From: Galbitalea sp036491035
Lineage (GTDB): Bacteria > Actinomycetota > Actinomycetes > Actinomycetales > Microbacteriaceae
NCBI GenBank assembly: GCA_036491035.1
Contig: DASXCU010000051.1
Span: 47,849-111,848 of the forward strand
DNA: 64,000 nucleotides
Reading direction: 5' to 3'
Positions within the stretch are counted from its first letter, which is position 1; each line of letters begins with the position of its first letter. A model generated the notes under the pieces. That model made no database searches. It had not been told where the DNA came from and worked only from the letters and a program-made list of their open reading frames with translations. Both the position numbers and the translations under genes were made by a program. Below are positions 19,458 through 27,757 of this stretch, one piece after another.

Positions 19458-20453
19458 ATGACGCACAACATTCGGATCGGCATTCTCGGGGCGGCGGGTA
19501 TCGCACCCGCCGCGATCATCCGACCCGCTCGCGCGGTAGAGGGAGCGGAGATCGCCGCCGTCGCCGCGCGGGACGTTTCGGTCGCTCGCGAGTACGCGGC
19601 CGAGCATGGCATTCCGAAGGCGCACTCGAGCTACGAGGAGCTTCTGGCCGACCCCGACATCGACGTCATCTACAACCCGACACCGAACGGTTTGCACGGG
19701 GTATGGACGGTCGCGGCGGTTCAGTCGGGCAAGCATGTCCTGAGCGAGAAGCCGTTCACCGCGAACGCCGAGGAGGCGCGATCGGTGGCCGCCGCGATCC
19801 GCGAGACGGACCGCACCGTCATGGAGGCGTTCCACTATCGCTACCATCCGGTGATGACGCGGGCTCTCGAGATCGTGCGGTCGGGCGAGCTCGGCGACCT
19901 GGTCTCCGTGGAGTCTGGCTTCGTCGTTGCTGGCCGGCCGAGGGACGACATCCGATGGAACCTCTCGCTCGCCGGTGGCGGCCTGATGGATGTCGGCTGC
20001 TATCCGGTACACCTCGTTCGCACCATCGTCGGTGCTGAGCCTTCGGTTCTGTCGGCGACGGCGGTGGAGAGCGAGCCGGGCGTGGATGGCGAGATCACCA
20101 TCCAGCTCCAGTTCCCCGGCCAGGTCACGGGTCTCGTCCGGTCGTCGATGATCGCCACGGAGCCCGAGGTATACGCGACGATCACGGGCACGAAGGGTGT
20201 GCTCGAGATCGACAACCCCTTCATCCCGCACAACGGATCGGCGCTCACTATCCGCGTCGGCGACAAGGAGCGGCGCGAGGAGCCCTCGACGGAGCCGAGC
20301 TACAACTTCCAGCTGCGCGCACTGCTCGACTCCCTGAACAACGGCGCGCCCGTGATCACCGACCTCGATGATGCCATCGCGAACATGGTCGTCATCGACG
20401 CGGCGTACGAGGCGTCCGGCCTGGGCCGGAGGATGCCGGCGACTCGCACCTGA
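19458..20453 (+). CDS. Gfo/Idh/MocA family oxidoreductase
   Basis: A 331-residue NAD(P)-dependent dehydrogenase. The N-terminal Rossmann fold starts IRIGILGAAGIAPAAIIRPA, and HVLSEKPFTANAEEA carries the family EKP motif whose Lys is catalytic. MEAFHYRYHPV and GGGLMDVGCYPVH form the substrate domain. It probably oxidises a sugar or a dehydro-sugar; the context suggests xylose or an oligosaccharide product. ATG 19458 is preferred over TTG 19440. The last 62 nt overlap the 3' end of the convergent TetR gene. Confidence 0.85.
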   Translation: MTHNIRIGILGAAGIAPAAIIRPARAVEGAEIAAVAARDVSVAREYAAEHGIPKAHSSYEELLADPDIDVIYNPTPNGLHGVWTVAAVQSGKHVLSEKPFTANAEEARSVAAAIRETDRTVMEAFHYRYHPVMTRALEIVRSGELGDLVSVESGFVVAGRPRDDIRWNLSLAGGGLMDVGCYPVHLVRTIVGAEPSVLSATAVESEPGVDGEITIQLQFPGQVTGLVRSSMIATEPEVYATITGTKGVLEIDNPFIPHNGSALTIRVGDKERREEPSTEPSYNFQLRALLDSLNNGAPVITDLDDAIANMVVIDAAYEASGLGRRMPATRT

Positions 20454-21024
20454 ACCGAGCAAGGAAGCGGGCACCGGATCCACTCGGGCTCTCAGGTGCG
20501 ACGGTCGCCCCGGCCAGGACACGAAAGACCGTGGGACCGACGAGTTCGGTGGCCGCAGACTCGAGATCGAGGTCGGTCGGCAGGTCTCCTCGTTCGACGG
20601 CGCGCTCCAGCAGTGGGCGGGCCGCCGCGACGAGTACGTCCGTCGATCCGATCAGTTCGGCCACCTTCGCATCGTGCTGGGCCTCGCCGACGAGCGCGCG
20701 ATACGCGGAGCCCGCGTGGGAGTGTGTGAGAAAAGCGAGCACGGCCGACAGGAACAGGTCGAGCTCCTCCGCGCTGCTCGCGCCCGGGTCGATGGTGAGT
20801 TCCTTGGCGGCATCCAGCACCACAGCTTCAAACAGGATCTCGGCCTTGGAGTTCCACCAGCGATAGACCGTCTGCCGACCGACCCCCGCGCGTTCCGCGA
20901 TGCCCTTCATCGTCATCGCCCCGTAGCCCTCCTCGACGAGCATGTCGTCGACCGCGTGGAGCACGGCCAGCCGCGCCGAGTCGCTTCGGGGACGGCCGAG
21001 CGTCGATCCGTCTGACGAGTTCAC
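20392..21024 (-). CDS. TetR family regulator of the adjacent MFS exporter
   Basis: A 210-residue TetR protein. The N-terminal helix-turn-helix is GYGAMTMKGIAERAGVGRQTVYRWW, followed by the helical ligand domain. The GTG start at 21024 overlaps the stop of the MFS gene (GTGA), so both are in one operon and translationally coupled. A 17-bp inverted repeat upstream of the MFS gene (22344-22360) is its likely operator, giving negative autoregulation relieved by an exported compound. The C-terminal 20 codons overlap the convergent Gfo/Idh/MocA gene. Confidence 0.88.
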   Translation of the reverse strand: MNSSDGSTLGRPRSDSARLAVLHAVDDMLVEEGYGAMTMKGIAERAGVGRQTVYRWWNSKAEILFEAVVLDAAKELTIDPGASSAEELDLFLSAVLAFLTHSHAGSAYRALVGEAQHDAKVAELIGSTDVLVAAARPLLERAVERGDLPTDLDLESAATELVGPTVFRVLAGATVAPESPSGSGARFLARFRCESPASSGPGRTPRTPRR

Positions 21025-22298
21025 GCGATCGCCTTCCGTGGTCGTCGTCCGGTTCGGCTGAAGACGCCGGACACTATTGTTCCGACGATCAGGATGCCCG
21101 CACACAGTGCGACCGAGAACGGAATGCCCACGAACGCGCCCAGCACTCCCAGCGTGATGCCGTTACCCACGCGCAGGCCGCTGGCGAAGACCCCGTACAC
21201 GCCGTAGACCCGACCGCGATCCCCGGGGGGAGCCTCGAGCTGGACGATCGACTGCGTGATCGACGCCGACGCGATGTTCGCGACACCGCCGATCACCAGC
21301 GCGACGATGGCCAGGACATAGTTGTGGGTGAGGGCAAAGACCAGGGTCGTGACCCCGAAACCCAGGGTCGCGACGATCGCGGCACGCGCGCTGGGTTTCA
21401 GCAGACCGGTTGCTTCGAGGAAGAAGCCGCCAAGCACACCGCCCGCACCATTCGCGAGAAGCAGCACTCCGTACGCGAGGCCAGCGGTTCCGGCGCCGAG
21501 TTCGTTTGCGAAGGTCGGCATGGAGACCTGAAGCGCCCCACCGATGGTCACCGCGACGAGTCCGGCGAGCACGATCATGCTGACCAGAAGGCGGTTGCTG
21601 CGCAGCTCGCTCAGCAGCCGAAGTGACCCGATCAGCCCGACGCGGGGACGAGCCGCAACATCCGCTCCGTCTCGAACGTGTCCGGTGAACTTCGTGCGCG
21701 CCATCACGATCGTCATGGGGATGTAGAAAAGCACGTTGGCGAAGATGCCCCACGTCGACCCGAGGCCGAGCAACAGTGCCGAACCGACGACCGGTCCGAA
21801 GAGCACGCCGAGGCTGCGGAAGGTGGCGTTCAGCCGAACCGCGCTCGGCAGTTCCCTCCGTTCGACGAAGTCGTGGAGCATGAGCTGCTCGGCCGGCCCC
21901 CAGAGCGCGCCGGAACATCCGTGTAGCACCAGGAGGATGCAGGCCTCCCAGATCTGCAGGCTGCCGGTCAGGAACAGGATCCCCCAGCAGATCGAGACGA
22001 GCATGAACATCCCCTGCGCAATCTGGATGAGCCGCCGGCAGTCGTAGCGCTGGGCGAGCCCGCCGAACCACACAGACAGCAGCAGGAAGGGAAGCCAGTG
22101 GCTGATGACCTCGAATCCCGCGAGCGCGGGGGAGTGGAACTTCTGCCACAGCACCCAGTACGTGATGACGTGTTCGACGTTGTCCGCCATCATCGAGAGT
22201 CCGGCGGTGAACAGGTAGGGGCGCGAGTCGCGATTGCGCAGTGCGGCAAATCGGCGCGGCAGCTCGGGGTCGGGCGCGACCACGGCGTCGGAAGACAT
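21021..22298 (-). CDS. MFS transporter, EntS/MFS_3-like
   Basis: A 425-residue major facilitator with about twelve hydrophobic segments. WFGGLAQRYDCRRLIQIAQG resembles the loop 2-3 motif, and GALWGPAEQLMLHDFVERRELPSAVRLNATFRSLGVLFGPVVG (read from about residue 130) matches the MFS_3 group that includes enterobactin and macrolide exporters. Substrate is unknown. The ATG at 22298 has a CTGGAG site just upstream; the longer frame starting at 22340 would begin at the edge of the operator. It is the first gene of the MFS-TetR operon. Confidence 0.88.
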   Translation of the reverse strand: MSSDAVVAPDPELPRRFAALRNRDSRPYLFTAGLSMMADNVEHVITYWVLWQKFHSPALAGFEVISHWLPFLLLSVWFGGLAQRYDCRRLIQIAQGMFMLVSICWGILFLTGSLQIWEACILLVLHGCSGALWGPAEQLMLHDFVERRELPSAVRLNATFRSLGVLFGPVVGSALLLGLGSTWGIFANVLFYIPMTIVMARTKFTGHVRDGADVAARPRVGLIGSLRLLSELRSNRLLVSMIVLAGLVAVTIGGALQVSMPTFANELGAGTAGLAYGVLLLANGAGGVLGGFFLEATGLLKPSARAAIVATLGFGVTTLVFALTHNYVLAIVALVIGGVANIASASITQSIVQLEAPPGDRGRVYGVYGVFASGLRVGNGITLGVLGAFVGIPFSVALCAGILIVGTIVSGVFSRTGRRPRKAIA

Positions 22299-22343
22299 GT
22301 TTCTCCAGTTTCGAGTCAGTGTGCCTCGAAACGATAACACATC

Positions 22344-22360
22344 CGAGACACCGTGTCTCG
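22344..22360. promoter_or_regulatory. Candidate TetR operator
   Basis: CGAGACAC-C-GTGTCTCG is a perfect 8-bp inverted repeat with a single central base, about 46 bp upstream of the MFS start. The size and symmetry are normal for TetR sites. It falls between the MFS gene and the end of the neighbouring DUF gene, so it can act only on the leftward MFS-TetR operon. Confidence 0.7.
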
Positions 22361-22361
22361 T

Positions 22362-22811
22362 TTAGCTGTGACCCGACCGAACCCAGGTGATCATTGCGCC
22401 GCGGATGTGGTCTGGGGTGAGCATAAATTTCGGTTGCAGCTCTTCCCAGCCCGGCTCTTTCGTTCGACGCGCGTACGCGGCATGGTCCGCGTCGACGGGA
22501 TTCGATTCGTCGAGGCCCGAACCACCCTCGCCGACCAGGCTGAGGTGGTAGATCCAGGTCGACCCGTCCGCCTCGTCGCTGCGGAACGTGGCCTCGAACA
22601 CCGCGCGCTCACCTGACAAGGATTCCACGCACTCGTCGTAGCGCTCATTGAGCATGTCCATCCACTCGTCGAACTCCCCCGCGCGGCCGGGGAGGATTCG
22701 CGAACGGCTCAACTCGAGTCGAAGCCCGGCGGGGACGCTGGACGGCATCGCGAAGCCGCTGAAATCCGGCAGGGCGGGCGGAAACGGGAGAGAGGATTTG
22801 TCGCCGGTCAT
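22362..22811 (-). CDS. Conserved hypothetical protein, DUF6176-like
   Basis: A 149-residue cytoplasmic protein. The core LELSRSRILPGRAGEFDEWMDMLN and FEATFRSDEADGSTWIYHLSLVG recall small alpha/beta-barrel proteins of the DUF6176 type, recognised from memory with moderate certainty. ATG 22811 is favoured because a GAGG ribosome-binding site lies 8 nt before it, whereas GTG 22817 has none. No function is known. The gene ends two bases from the TetR-type palindrome. Confidence 0.65.
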   Translation of the reverse strand: MTGDKSSLPFPPALPDFSGFAMPSSVPAGLRLELSRSRILPGRAGEFDEWMDMLNERYDECVESLSGERAVFEATFRSDEADGSTWIYHLSLVGEGGSGLDESNPVDADHAAYARRTKEPGWEELQPKFMLTPDHIRGAMITWVRSGHS

Positions 22812-22883
22812 GTTCACATCCTCGCGCGGCTAACGCACCGGAAAGCCGCGCCACGCACTGGGCGTGCGGGCGCGGCTCCGCGC

Positions 22884-23234
22884 TCAGTTCTTCGGAGGGA
22901 GTGCTCCGACGCGGCGAGCGATCCAGTTCTGCCACTCGACCAGAACTCGCGGCTCGCGGTACACCCGGGTCGGGTTCTTGTGGCCGCGCATCGAGTTCGT
23001 GTGCTCGCGCGTTCGGGATCCCCGTGCGGTTTGCGCCTGGTGCGCGCGGTGAACCTGGTGCGCCGGCACGCCCGGTATCCTGTGCGTCCAGTCGTGAAGC
23101 ACCCGCGTGACCGGGTTCATCGATGGCTCTATGGCGATCGACGCCTCGGTGTTGCGGCGGGCGACGACATATCGTTCGCCCGTCAGGTTTGCTCGTTCGC
23201 GCGCTGCGCGCTTGCGGGCTCGATCCTTCGTCAT
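22884..23234 (-). CDS. Hypothetical protein with actinobacterial KDRARKRA/ARR motif
   Basis: A 116-residue, very basic protein. The N-terminal stretch MTKDRARKRAARERANLTGE followed by RYVVARR is a short helical motif found at the start of many actinobacterial small proteins, which supports this frame over its antisense shadows. The middle is rich in Arg, His and Gln, and the end (VLVEWQNWIARRVG) may be a helix. It could bind nucleic acid, but that is only a guess from charge. Confidence 0.5.
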   Translation of the reverse strand: MTKDRARKRAARERANLTGERYVVARRNTEASIAIEPSMNPVTRVLHDWTHRIPGVPAHQVHRAHQAQTARGSRTREHTNSMRGHKNPTRVYREPRVLVEWQNWIARRVGALPPKN

Positions 23235-23472
23235 GCTGATTCCAATCCAGCCGAGACCACGCCCTCAGCCGTGGGAATTGAACACAACGGATGATGGATG
23301 CACGAGTCGAAGACCCTTGTCCTCAGTGCCGTGGTTTGCGTGGATACCGTTGGCTCGGAGTCAGGCAGGTGCTTCTGCCAGAGCCAAAATACCACTGCCA
23401 GTTCCGCTTGGCGGATTCCATGCCGATGGCTGGCCGAGAATGGCACCGTGACGCGATTCGCGAGAGACCCGG

Positions 23473-24246
23473 GTGGAGAGCGTGCCTAACTGGACCAGGG
23501 CGTTCGCGACTGCGGTCGACGGTTCCCGGTTGGCGTGGTTCACTCGCGGGCAGGGTTCCGTGCTGTTGCTCATCGCGGGGCAATCCGTCGATCACAGGTC
23601 CTGGGCGTTGGCTGCGCCAACTCTGGAGCGCGACCACACGCTCATCGCGTTCGATCACCGCGGTATCGGCGAGAGCGAGGCGGGCGCCGCCGACCGATTC
23701 ACGACCCGATTGCTCGCCGAGGACGCCATCGCAGTACTGGACGCGACTGCGGTCACGAGCGCCGATGTGCTCGGGCACTCGATGGGCGGTCGAATCGCGC
23801 AATGGCTCGTCATCGACTACGCCGATCGCGTTCGCAGGCTGGTACTCGTGTCGACTTCCGCCGGCGATGCGCACGGTCCGACGCGGGAGGCCGACCTCGA
23901 CGCTGCCCTTCGGTCCAGCGACCTGGGCGCGATCAGCCGCCTCTTCTTTGACGATGCCCACGCTGAAGAGCTGAAGCCGCTCCTGTCCATTGGTGAAGAC
24001 GTCACCAACCGTGCGCGCCACTTCCGCGCGAGCCGTCATCACGATGCTCTCGCTGAGCTACCCGGCACTACAACACCGACGCTTGTCCTCCACGGCAGCG
24101 AGGATCGACTCGCACCCGTTGCCAACGCCGAGCTTCTGGCGGCGGCCATTCCGGGCGCGCAACTCGAGATCGTGCCCGGTGGTCGTCACGGGATCGTGCT
24201 GGACGGCGGACCCGGTGTCGACGCCGTCGCACGGTTCCTCAGCTAG
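23473..24246 (+). CDS. Alpha/beta hydrolase
   Basis: A 257-residue alpha/beta hydrolase of normal length. The oxyanion segment FDHRGIGESE precedes the nucleophile elbow GHSMGG; the acid is in VLHGSEDRLAP and the base His in GGRHGIVLDG close to the C-terminus, so the triad is complete. Substrate is unknown; relatives include esterases, lactonases and dienelactone hydrolases. The GTG at 23473 is the best start; a second GTG at 23482 is possible. Its stop overlaps that of the convergent DUF1801-like gene by four bases. Confidence 0.85.
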   Translation: MESVPNWTRAFATAVDGSRLAWFTRGQGSVLLLIAGQSVDHRSWALAAPTLERDHTLIAFDHRGIGESEAGAADRFTTRLLAEDAIAVLDATAVTSADVLGHSMGGRIAQWLVIDYADRVRRLVLVSTSAGDAHGPTREADLDAALRSSDLGAISRLFFDDAHAEELKPLLSIGEDVTNRARHFRASRHHDALAELPGTTTPTLVLHGSEDRLAPVANAELLAAAIPGAQLEIVPGGRHGIVLDGGPGVDAVARFLS

Positions 24247-24653
24247 GAGGCGGTGGCCGCCTTCAGGATGCCCGCGATGCGCTCCTTGTCCGCATCATCC
24301 AGCTTCGACAGCGCCCAGCTGACCGGCCAGACATTGCCGTCGTCCAGCTTGGCCGCCTGCTGGAATTCGATGCTCGCGTAGCGGATCTTGAACTTGGAGC
24401 CCGGCTTGAACGCGACGACGACCTTGCCCTCGCCATCCGTGTATGCGGGCATCCCGTACCAGGTCTTGGGGGCGAGCGAGGTGTTGTCCTTGACCAGCTG
24501 GTGGAACGCCTGCGCCAGTTGCTTATCGGTGCCTGTCATCTTGGCGATCGCGTCATCGCACGCGGCCGCAGAATCCGCACCCTCCTGCGCCGCCTTCTTC
24601 TCGGCGACGGCGGCGCGCATGGCGGCCTTTTCCTCAGCGCTGAACGTGGCCAT
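24243..24653 (-). CDS. DUF1801-like (YdhG/iron-chaperone fold) protein
   Basis: A 136-residue protein. The N-terminal half is a charged helix rich in Ala, Glu and Lys (MATFSAEEKAAMRAAVAEKK). The second half has KTWYGMPAYTDGEGKVVVAF and the RYASIEFQQAAKLDDGNVWP stretch, which match the YdhG-like DUF1801 group found in many actinobacteria. The biochemical role is unproven. The start ATG follows a GAGGAT site. It is convergent with the alpha/beta hydrolase. Confidence 0.7.
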   Translation of the reverse strand: MATFSAEEKAAMRAAVAEKKAAQEGADSAAACDDAIAKMTGTDKQLAQAFHQLVKDNTSLAPKTWYGMPAYTDGEGKVVVAFKPGSKFKIRYASIEFQQAAKLDDGNVWPVSWALSKLDDADKERIAGILKAATAS

Positions 24654-24743
24654 GGGATCCTCCTCGGTGTGAACTGCCTCAACCTTAGAGCGGGCTCCGG
24701 CGTGCGCGCTTCTCGAATCCTGCTCGCTTGTGTTGGAGGCGGA

Positions 24744-25313
24744 TCAGGAGGTTCGCGTGCCGACGAGTATCCCTGACGCGAGCACGTGTCCGGCGAGAGC
24801 GGCCGGGAGTTGCTCCGGACCGGTGAGCCTCGTCAGGTCGACGTGAGTGTTGAGCGCGTAGAGGTGGAAGCGATACCGATGCGGGCCGTGACCCGGGATG
24901 GGACGCGGACCGCCGTAACGGCCTGGGCGGCCGTGCCACGGAACGTAGGTGATCTCGGAGGCACCGGCGACGAGAGCACCCTCGGGAAGGCCGTCCTGCA
25001 CAGGTGCGAACTCGGCGATCATATGGATGCCCGGCGCGCGCGCGGGCACGTCCAGGTCCTCCATCATGAGCACGAGGTCGACAGTGCCAGTCGGAAGCGA
25101 GTTCCACGTGAATGCGGGCGAGATGTCCGGGCCGATCAGTGGTCCGCAGAACCGCGCCGGAATCTCCTCGCCGTCGCGGAAGCCCGGCGACGAAAGCGTG
25201 AGGTGCGTGTCCGTCGCGAGTTCGGGCGCGTGCGAGATGCTCAGGGCTTCGTCTCCCCGCCGCTTGCGCAGGGCTTTGCCGAGCGGGATGAAGAGGACTT
25301 CGACGGGGTGCAC
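24744..25313 (-). CDS. YbhB/YbcL (PEBP, Raf-kinase-inhibitor-like) family protein
   Basis: A 189-residue phosphatidylethanolamine-binding-protein-like fold. DISPAFTWNSLPTGTVDLVL and MMEDLDVPARAPGIHMI contain the PEBP ligand-site Asp and His signature (DxDxP), and YGGPRPIPGHGPHRYRFHLYAL matches the GPxPPxGxHRY motif. Bacterial members have no agreed function. The GTG start at 25313 is supported by AAGGAG just upstream; longer frames run into the MarR gene. It lies 22 nt behind marR and is probably co-transcribed. Confidence 0.85.
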   Translation of the reverse strand: MHPVEVLFIPLGKALRKRRGDEALSISHAPELATDTHLTLSSPGFRDGEEIPARFCGPLIGPDISPAFTWNSLPTGTVDLVLMMEDLDVPARAPGIHMIAEFAPVQDGLPEGALVAGASEITYVPWHGRPGRYGGPRPIPGHGPHRYRFHLYALNTHVDLTRLTGPEQLPAALAGHVLASGILVGTRTS

Positions 25314-25335
25314 GGTGCTCCTTGGTGGGTCAGGT

Positions 25336-25761
25336 CTACGAATTGGCGATGCGGAGAAGAAGTGGGGCGACGCGCGCGATGTCGTCGCGCTCGTCGGCGG
25401 TGAGTGTGGCGAGTTGTCCAGTGAGCCAGTCCATACGGTGGCGGCGGGATGCGGCGACCGCGGACTTGCCCTCGTCCGTGAGCGTGAACAGGACCTTCCG
25501 CCGATCATCCGTCCCGCGCGTCTTCACGATGTAGCCGTACTGTTCGACCCGGCCGACCGTCTGGCTCATCGAGCCGAGCGTGACTCGAGCGGCGGTCGCG
25601 AGGTCGGTCAGGCTCATGCGATCCTGCTTGTCGAGAACCATCAGCACCAGGAGCGCCGCATCGGTCAGCTCGCCCTCGAGGCGCTCCGAGAGGAACCGGC
25701 TGTAGATGCGCGAGATGGCGTGCCGGAGTTCGACACCCAGCTCGTCGACGTTGTCCGCCAT
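25336..25761 (-). CDS. MarR family transcriptional regulator
   Basis: A 141-residue winged-helix regulator. The recognition region is MSLTDLATAARVTLGSMSQTVGRVEQYGYI and the wing TRGTDDRRKVLFTLTDEGKSA carries the DxR motif of MarR proteins. ATG 25761 follows AAAGGA; the upstream in-frame start at 25818 has no ribosome-binding site. Repeats directly upstream (25776-25807) are likely its operators. It probably controls ybhB and whatever once lay on the divergent side. Confidence 0.88.
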   Translation of the reverse strand: MADNVDELGVELRHAISRIYSRFLSERLEGELTDAALLVLMVLDKQDRMSLTDLATAARVTLGSMSQTVGRVEQYGYIVKTRGTDDRRKVLFTLTDEGKSAVAASRRHRMDWLTGQLATLTADERDDIARVAPLLLRIANS

Positions 25762-25775
25762 CGTGCATCCTTTCG

Positions 25776-25807
25776 ATTGCTTAGTACACCTTAGCAATTG
25801 CTTAGTA
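25776..25807. promoter_or_regulatory. Candidate MarR operators
   Basis: The 11-mer ATTGCTTAGTA occurs twice (25776-25786 and 25797-25807), exactly 21 bp apart or two helix turns. Between them AGCAATTGCT (25793-25802) is a perfect 10-bp palindrome. This AT-rich block lies just upstream of marR and fits an autoregulatory site. Confidence 0.65.
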
Positions 25808-25892
25808 GACCATAGCATTAATTTCGCGGAGGCCTGAACGGGCGTGGTAACTTGTCACCGATCGTTTTCTGTCGATAGGAGGTGTGACACCC

Positions 25893-25967
25893 ATGAAGGC
25901 AGTATCCGTAGCGGGTGCTCCCCCGAAGACCACGGTCCTCGAGATCACGGTCGCGCGACTTCACTAG
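25893..25967 (+). pseudogene. 24-codon ORF with strong SD; possible remnant of an oxidoreductase gene or leader peptide
   Basis: An AGGAGGTG ribosome-binding site (about 25878-25885) precedes ATG 25893. The 24 residues start MKAVSVAGAP and continue VLEITVARLH, which resemble the first residues of zinc-type alcohol dehydrogenases or quinone oxidoreductases (compare MKAIVFKGAF in the dehydrogenase at 57449). MarR genes are often divergent from such enzymes, so this may be the stub of a deleted gene. It could instead be a functional leader peptide 46 nt before the patatin gene. Confidence 0.35.
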
Positions 25968-26013
25968 TCGACGCGGGGAGCGCCCATCAGGCTCATCGCG
26001 AAAGGCGACTCCC

Positions 26014-26925
26014 ATGAACACAAACTCTTCTCCAGCTTCTTCTTCCTCTTCCGAGCGCGCGCTCGTCCTCCACGGTGGCGGTGCCGCCGGCAACGCGTGG
26101 GAGATCGGTGTGATCGCCGGGTTCCTCAACGGAGGCCTCGACGTGACCACGGCAGACCTCATCGTCGGAACGTCGGCCGGCGCGACTGCGGCGGCGCAGA
26201 TCACCAGTGCCAGCCCGGCTGATCTCTATGCCAGCATCCTGGATGCCCCGATGCCTTCGAGACCCGGCGACGGGCCCGCCAACGTTCGAGCGCAGGTTCA
26301 GCCGCCGATCGACTTCCTGCAGCGGTCGACCAGGGTCATCGAATCCTCGTCCGACGCGGCGGACATGCGACGTCGGATGGGCGCGTCGGCGCTCGAGCTG
26401 GATGATCAGTCCGACGACGCGCCGCAGACCCGCTGGCGCGACACCGTCGCGGCGCGGATAACGAGCCACGACTGGCCGGCGCAGCGCATCCTCATCACCG
26501 CCGTCGACGCGCACACCGGCGAGGGCATCGCCTTCGATCGCGAGAGCGGGGTAGACCTCGTCGATGCGATCGCCGCCAGTACCTCGAGCGGTCTCCCGTA
26601 CCGAATCGGCGAGAAGCGCTACATCGACGGCGGCTACCGGCGCAACGAGAACGTCGACCTCGCTTCGGGATATTCGCGCGTCCTGGTCCTGTCGCCCTTT
26701 GGCGGACGCACCCGGCATCCGCTGGAGTGGGGGATGCAGCTCGCGGCGCAGATCGTTGAGCTCGAGGCGGACGGCAGCCGCGTCGAGACGGTGTTCCCGG
26801 ACGAGGACGCGCTCGCCGCCTTCGGTGGCAACATGATGAACCTCGCCGCACGCCCGGCGGCGGCGCGAGCCGGGTACGAACACGGAAAACGGATTGCCGC
26901 CCCGCTCAAGCGATTCTGGGAGTGA
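26014..26925 (+). CDS. Patatin-like phospholipase family protein
   Basis: A 303-residue serine hydrolase. It shows the oxyanion-hole motif LHGGGAAGNAWEIGVIAGF, the nucleophile elbow VGTSAGA and the catalytic Asp in DGGYRRNENVD, so the Ser-Asp dyad of patatins is intact. It should hydrolyse an acyl ester of a lipid, in or near the cytoplasm; no signal peptide is present. ATG 26014 has a GAAAGG site upstream; the longer frame from 25915 overlaps the small ORF and lacks support. Confidence 0.88.
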   Translation: MNTNSSPASSSSSERALVLHGGGAAGNAWEIGVIAGFLNGGLDVTTADLIVGTSAGATAAAQITSASPADLYASILDAPMPSRPGDGPANVRAQVQPPIDFLQRSTRVIESSSDAADMRRRMGASALELDDQSDDAPQTRWRDTVAARITSHDWPAQRILITAVDAHTGEGIAFDRESGVDLVDAIAASTSSGLPYRIGEKRYIDGGYRRNENVDLASGYSRVLVLSPFGGRTRHPLEWGMQLAAQIVELEADGSRVETVFPDEDALAAFGGNMMNLAARPAAARAGYEHGKRIAAPLKRFWE

Positions 26926-26938
26926 CCCAAGAGTCGCC

Positions 26939-27286
26939 TCAGTCGCCGTCGATCTGCTTGAGAAGCGACTTGAGCCCGCTCTCGATCGTCCCGTGGTTGT
27001 ACTGGCCAGCACGACTCTCGCCCGAGATCACGGCGCAGCGGTGCACCTTCGCGAAGTCGCCGTACGGGAACAGGTATCGCCCCTTGTTCTCCGTGGCTTC
27101 TGAGGTGTCCTCGCCGAGATGCCACTTCGCGTACTCGGCCATCCCGTGTTTCTCGATGAACGCGTTCGACTCGTCGGTGGAGGGCGCGTCTTCGCTCCAG
27201 TCGTCGCGCTCGTCTTTAACGACGTCGCCCTTCCGGATGAGTCCCTTCGCGTGAGACAACGCGTCGTGGTTCAGCTGTACCGCCAT
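26939..27286 (-). CDS. Conserved actinobacterial hypothetical protein
   Basis: A 115-residue acidic cytoplasmic protein. The sequence MAVQLNHDALSHAKGLIRKG and the segment KWHLGEDTSEATENKGRYLF recall a small conserved family found in Streptomyces and other actinobacteria, recognised from memory; no function is known. GGAAGG lies upstream of the ATG. It is followed head-to-tail by nothing on its strand and lies 90 nt downstream of the cassette A Microbacteriaceae protein, with which it may be transcribed. Confidence 0.75.
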   Translation of the reverse strand: MAVQLNHDALSHAKGLIRKGDVVKDERDDWSEDAPSTDESNAFIEKHGMAEYAKWHLGEDTSEATENKGRYLFPYGDFAKVHRCAVISGESRAGQYNHGTIESGLKSLLKQIDGD

Positions 27287-27376
27287 GAGAGTTACCTTCC
27301 TTTCTTCTCCCGGACGCTGTCGGGAAGCACGTCGCCGTCCACCGGTTGTCGGCGGTCCGTTGGGTCTGACGGACGA

Positions 27377-27757
27377 TCAGGTGAAGACGGCGTTGGCTCT
27401 TTCGGTCGCCGCGACCACCGTATCGTTGGCGTTTCGCTGTGGTTCGTCGCTGAGCGGATCCAATTCACCGCGTTCCTGGGTGATTACGAGACCGCGAGAA
27501 CTGTCCGCGGATGCGGTGAGTTCGTCCAGCCAATCGTCGTTGATGGATGGCGGCCGATTTCCGTCGAACTTGAACAGAACGAGTACGTACGGATGTACCC
27601 AGATCGAGCTTCGGCCGCTTCCGACATCCGTCGAATTTTTCCAGGACATGAGGAAGCTCTCGCCGCGGCGCAGCTTGTTGACGATCACGATTTGCAAATG
27701 GGCGAGTGTGCGATCGTCGATGTGAACTACGAGTCCGTCGTAGGTGACCGATCCCAT
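27377..27757 (-). CDS. Small Microbacteriaceae protein (DUF7882-type, not a DNA ligase), cassette A
   Basis: A 126-residue protein. Its core, DRTLAHLQIVIVNKLRRGES then FLMSWKN and SSIWVHPYVLVLFKFDG, is clearly paralogous to the protein at 61930 (DRLLAHLQIVIVQKIRRGES, AIWIHP). The family is common in Microbacteriaceae; databases often label it ATP-dependent DNA ligase, but it has no ligase KxDG motif or length. I believe it is DUF7882, from memory. The in-frame extension upstream of ATG 27757 is not conserved in the paralogue. It is divergent from the GAF-ANTAR genes. Confidence 0.8.
   Translation of the reverse strand: MGSVTYDGLVVHIDDRTLAHLQIVIVNKLRRGESFLMSWKNSTDVGSGRSSIWVHPYVLVLFKFDGNRPPSINDDWLDELTASADSSRGLVITQERGELDPLSDEPQRNANDTVVAATERANAVFT

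Noticed and set aside
27377..27757. ATP-dependent DNA ligase function for the 27377 and 61930 products
   Set aside because: Proteins of 126-128 residues have no nucleotidyltransferase motif; the database label is a propagated misannotation as far as I can tell.
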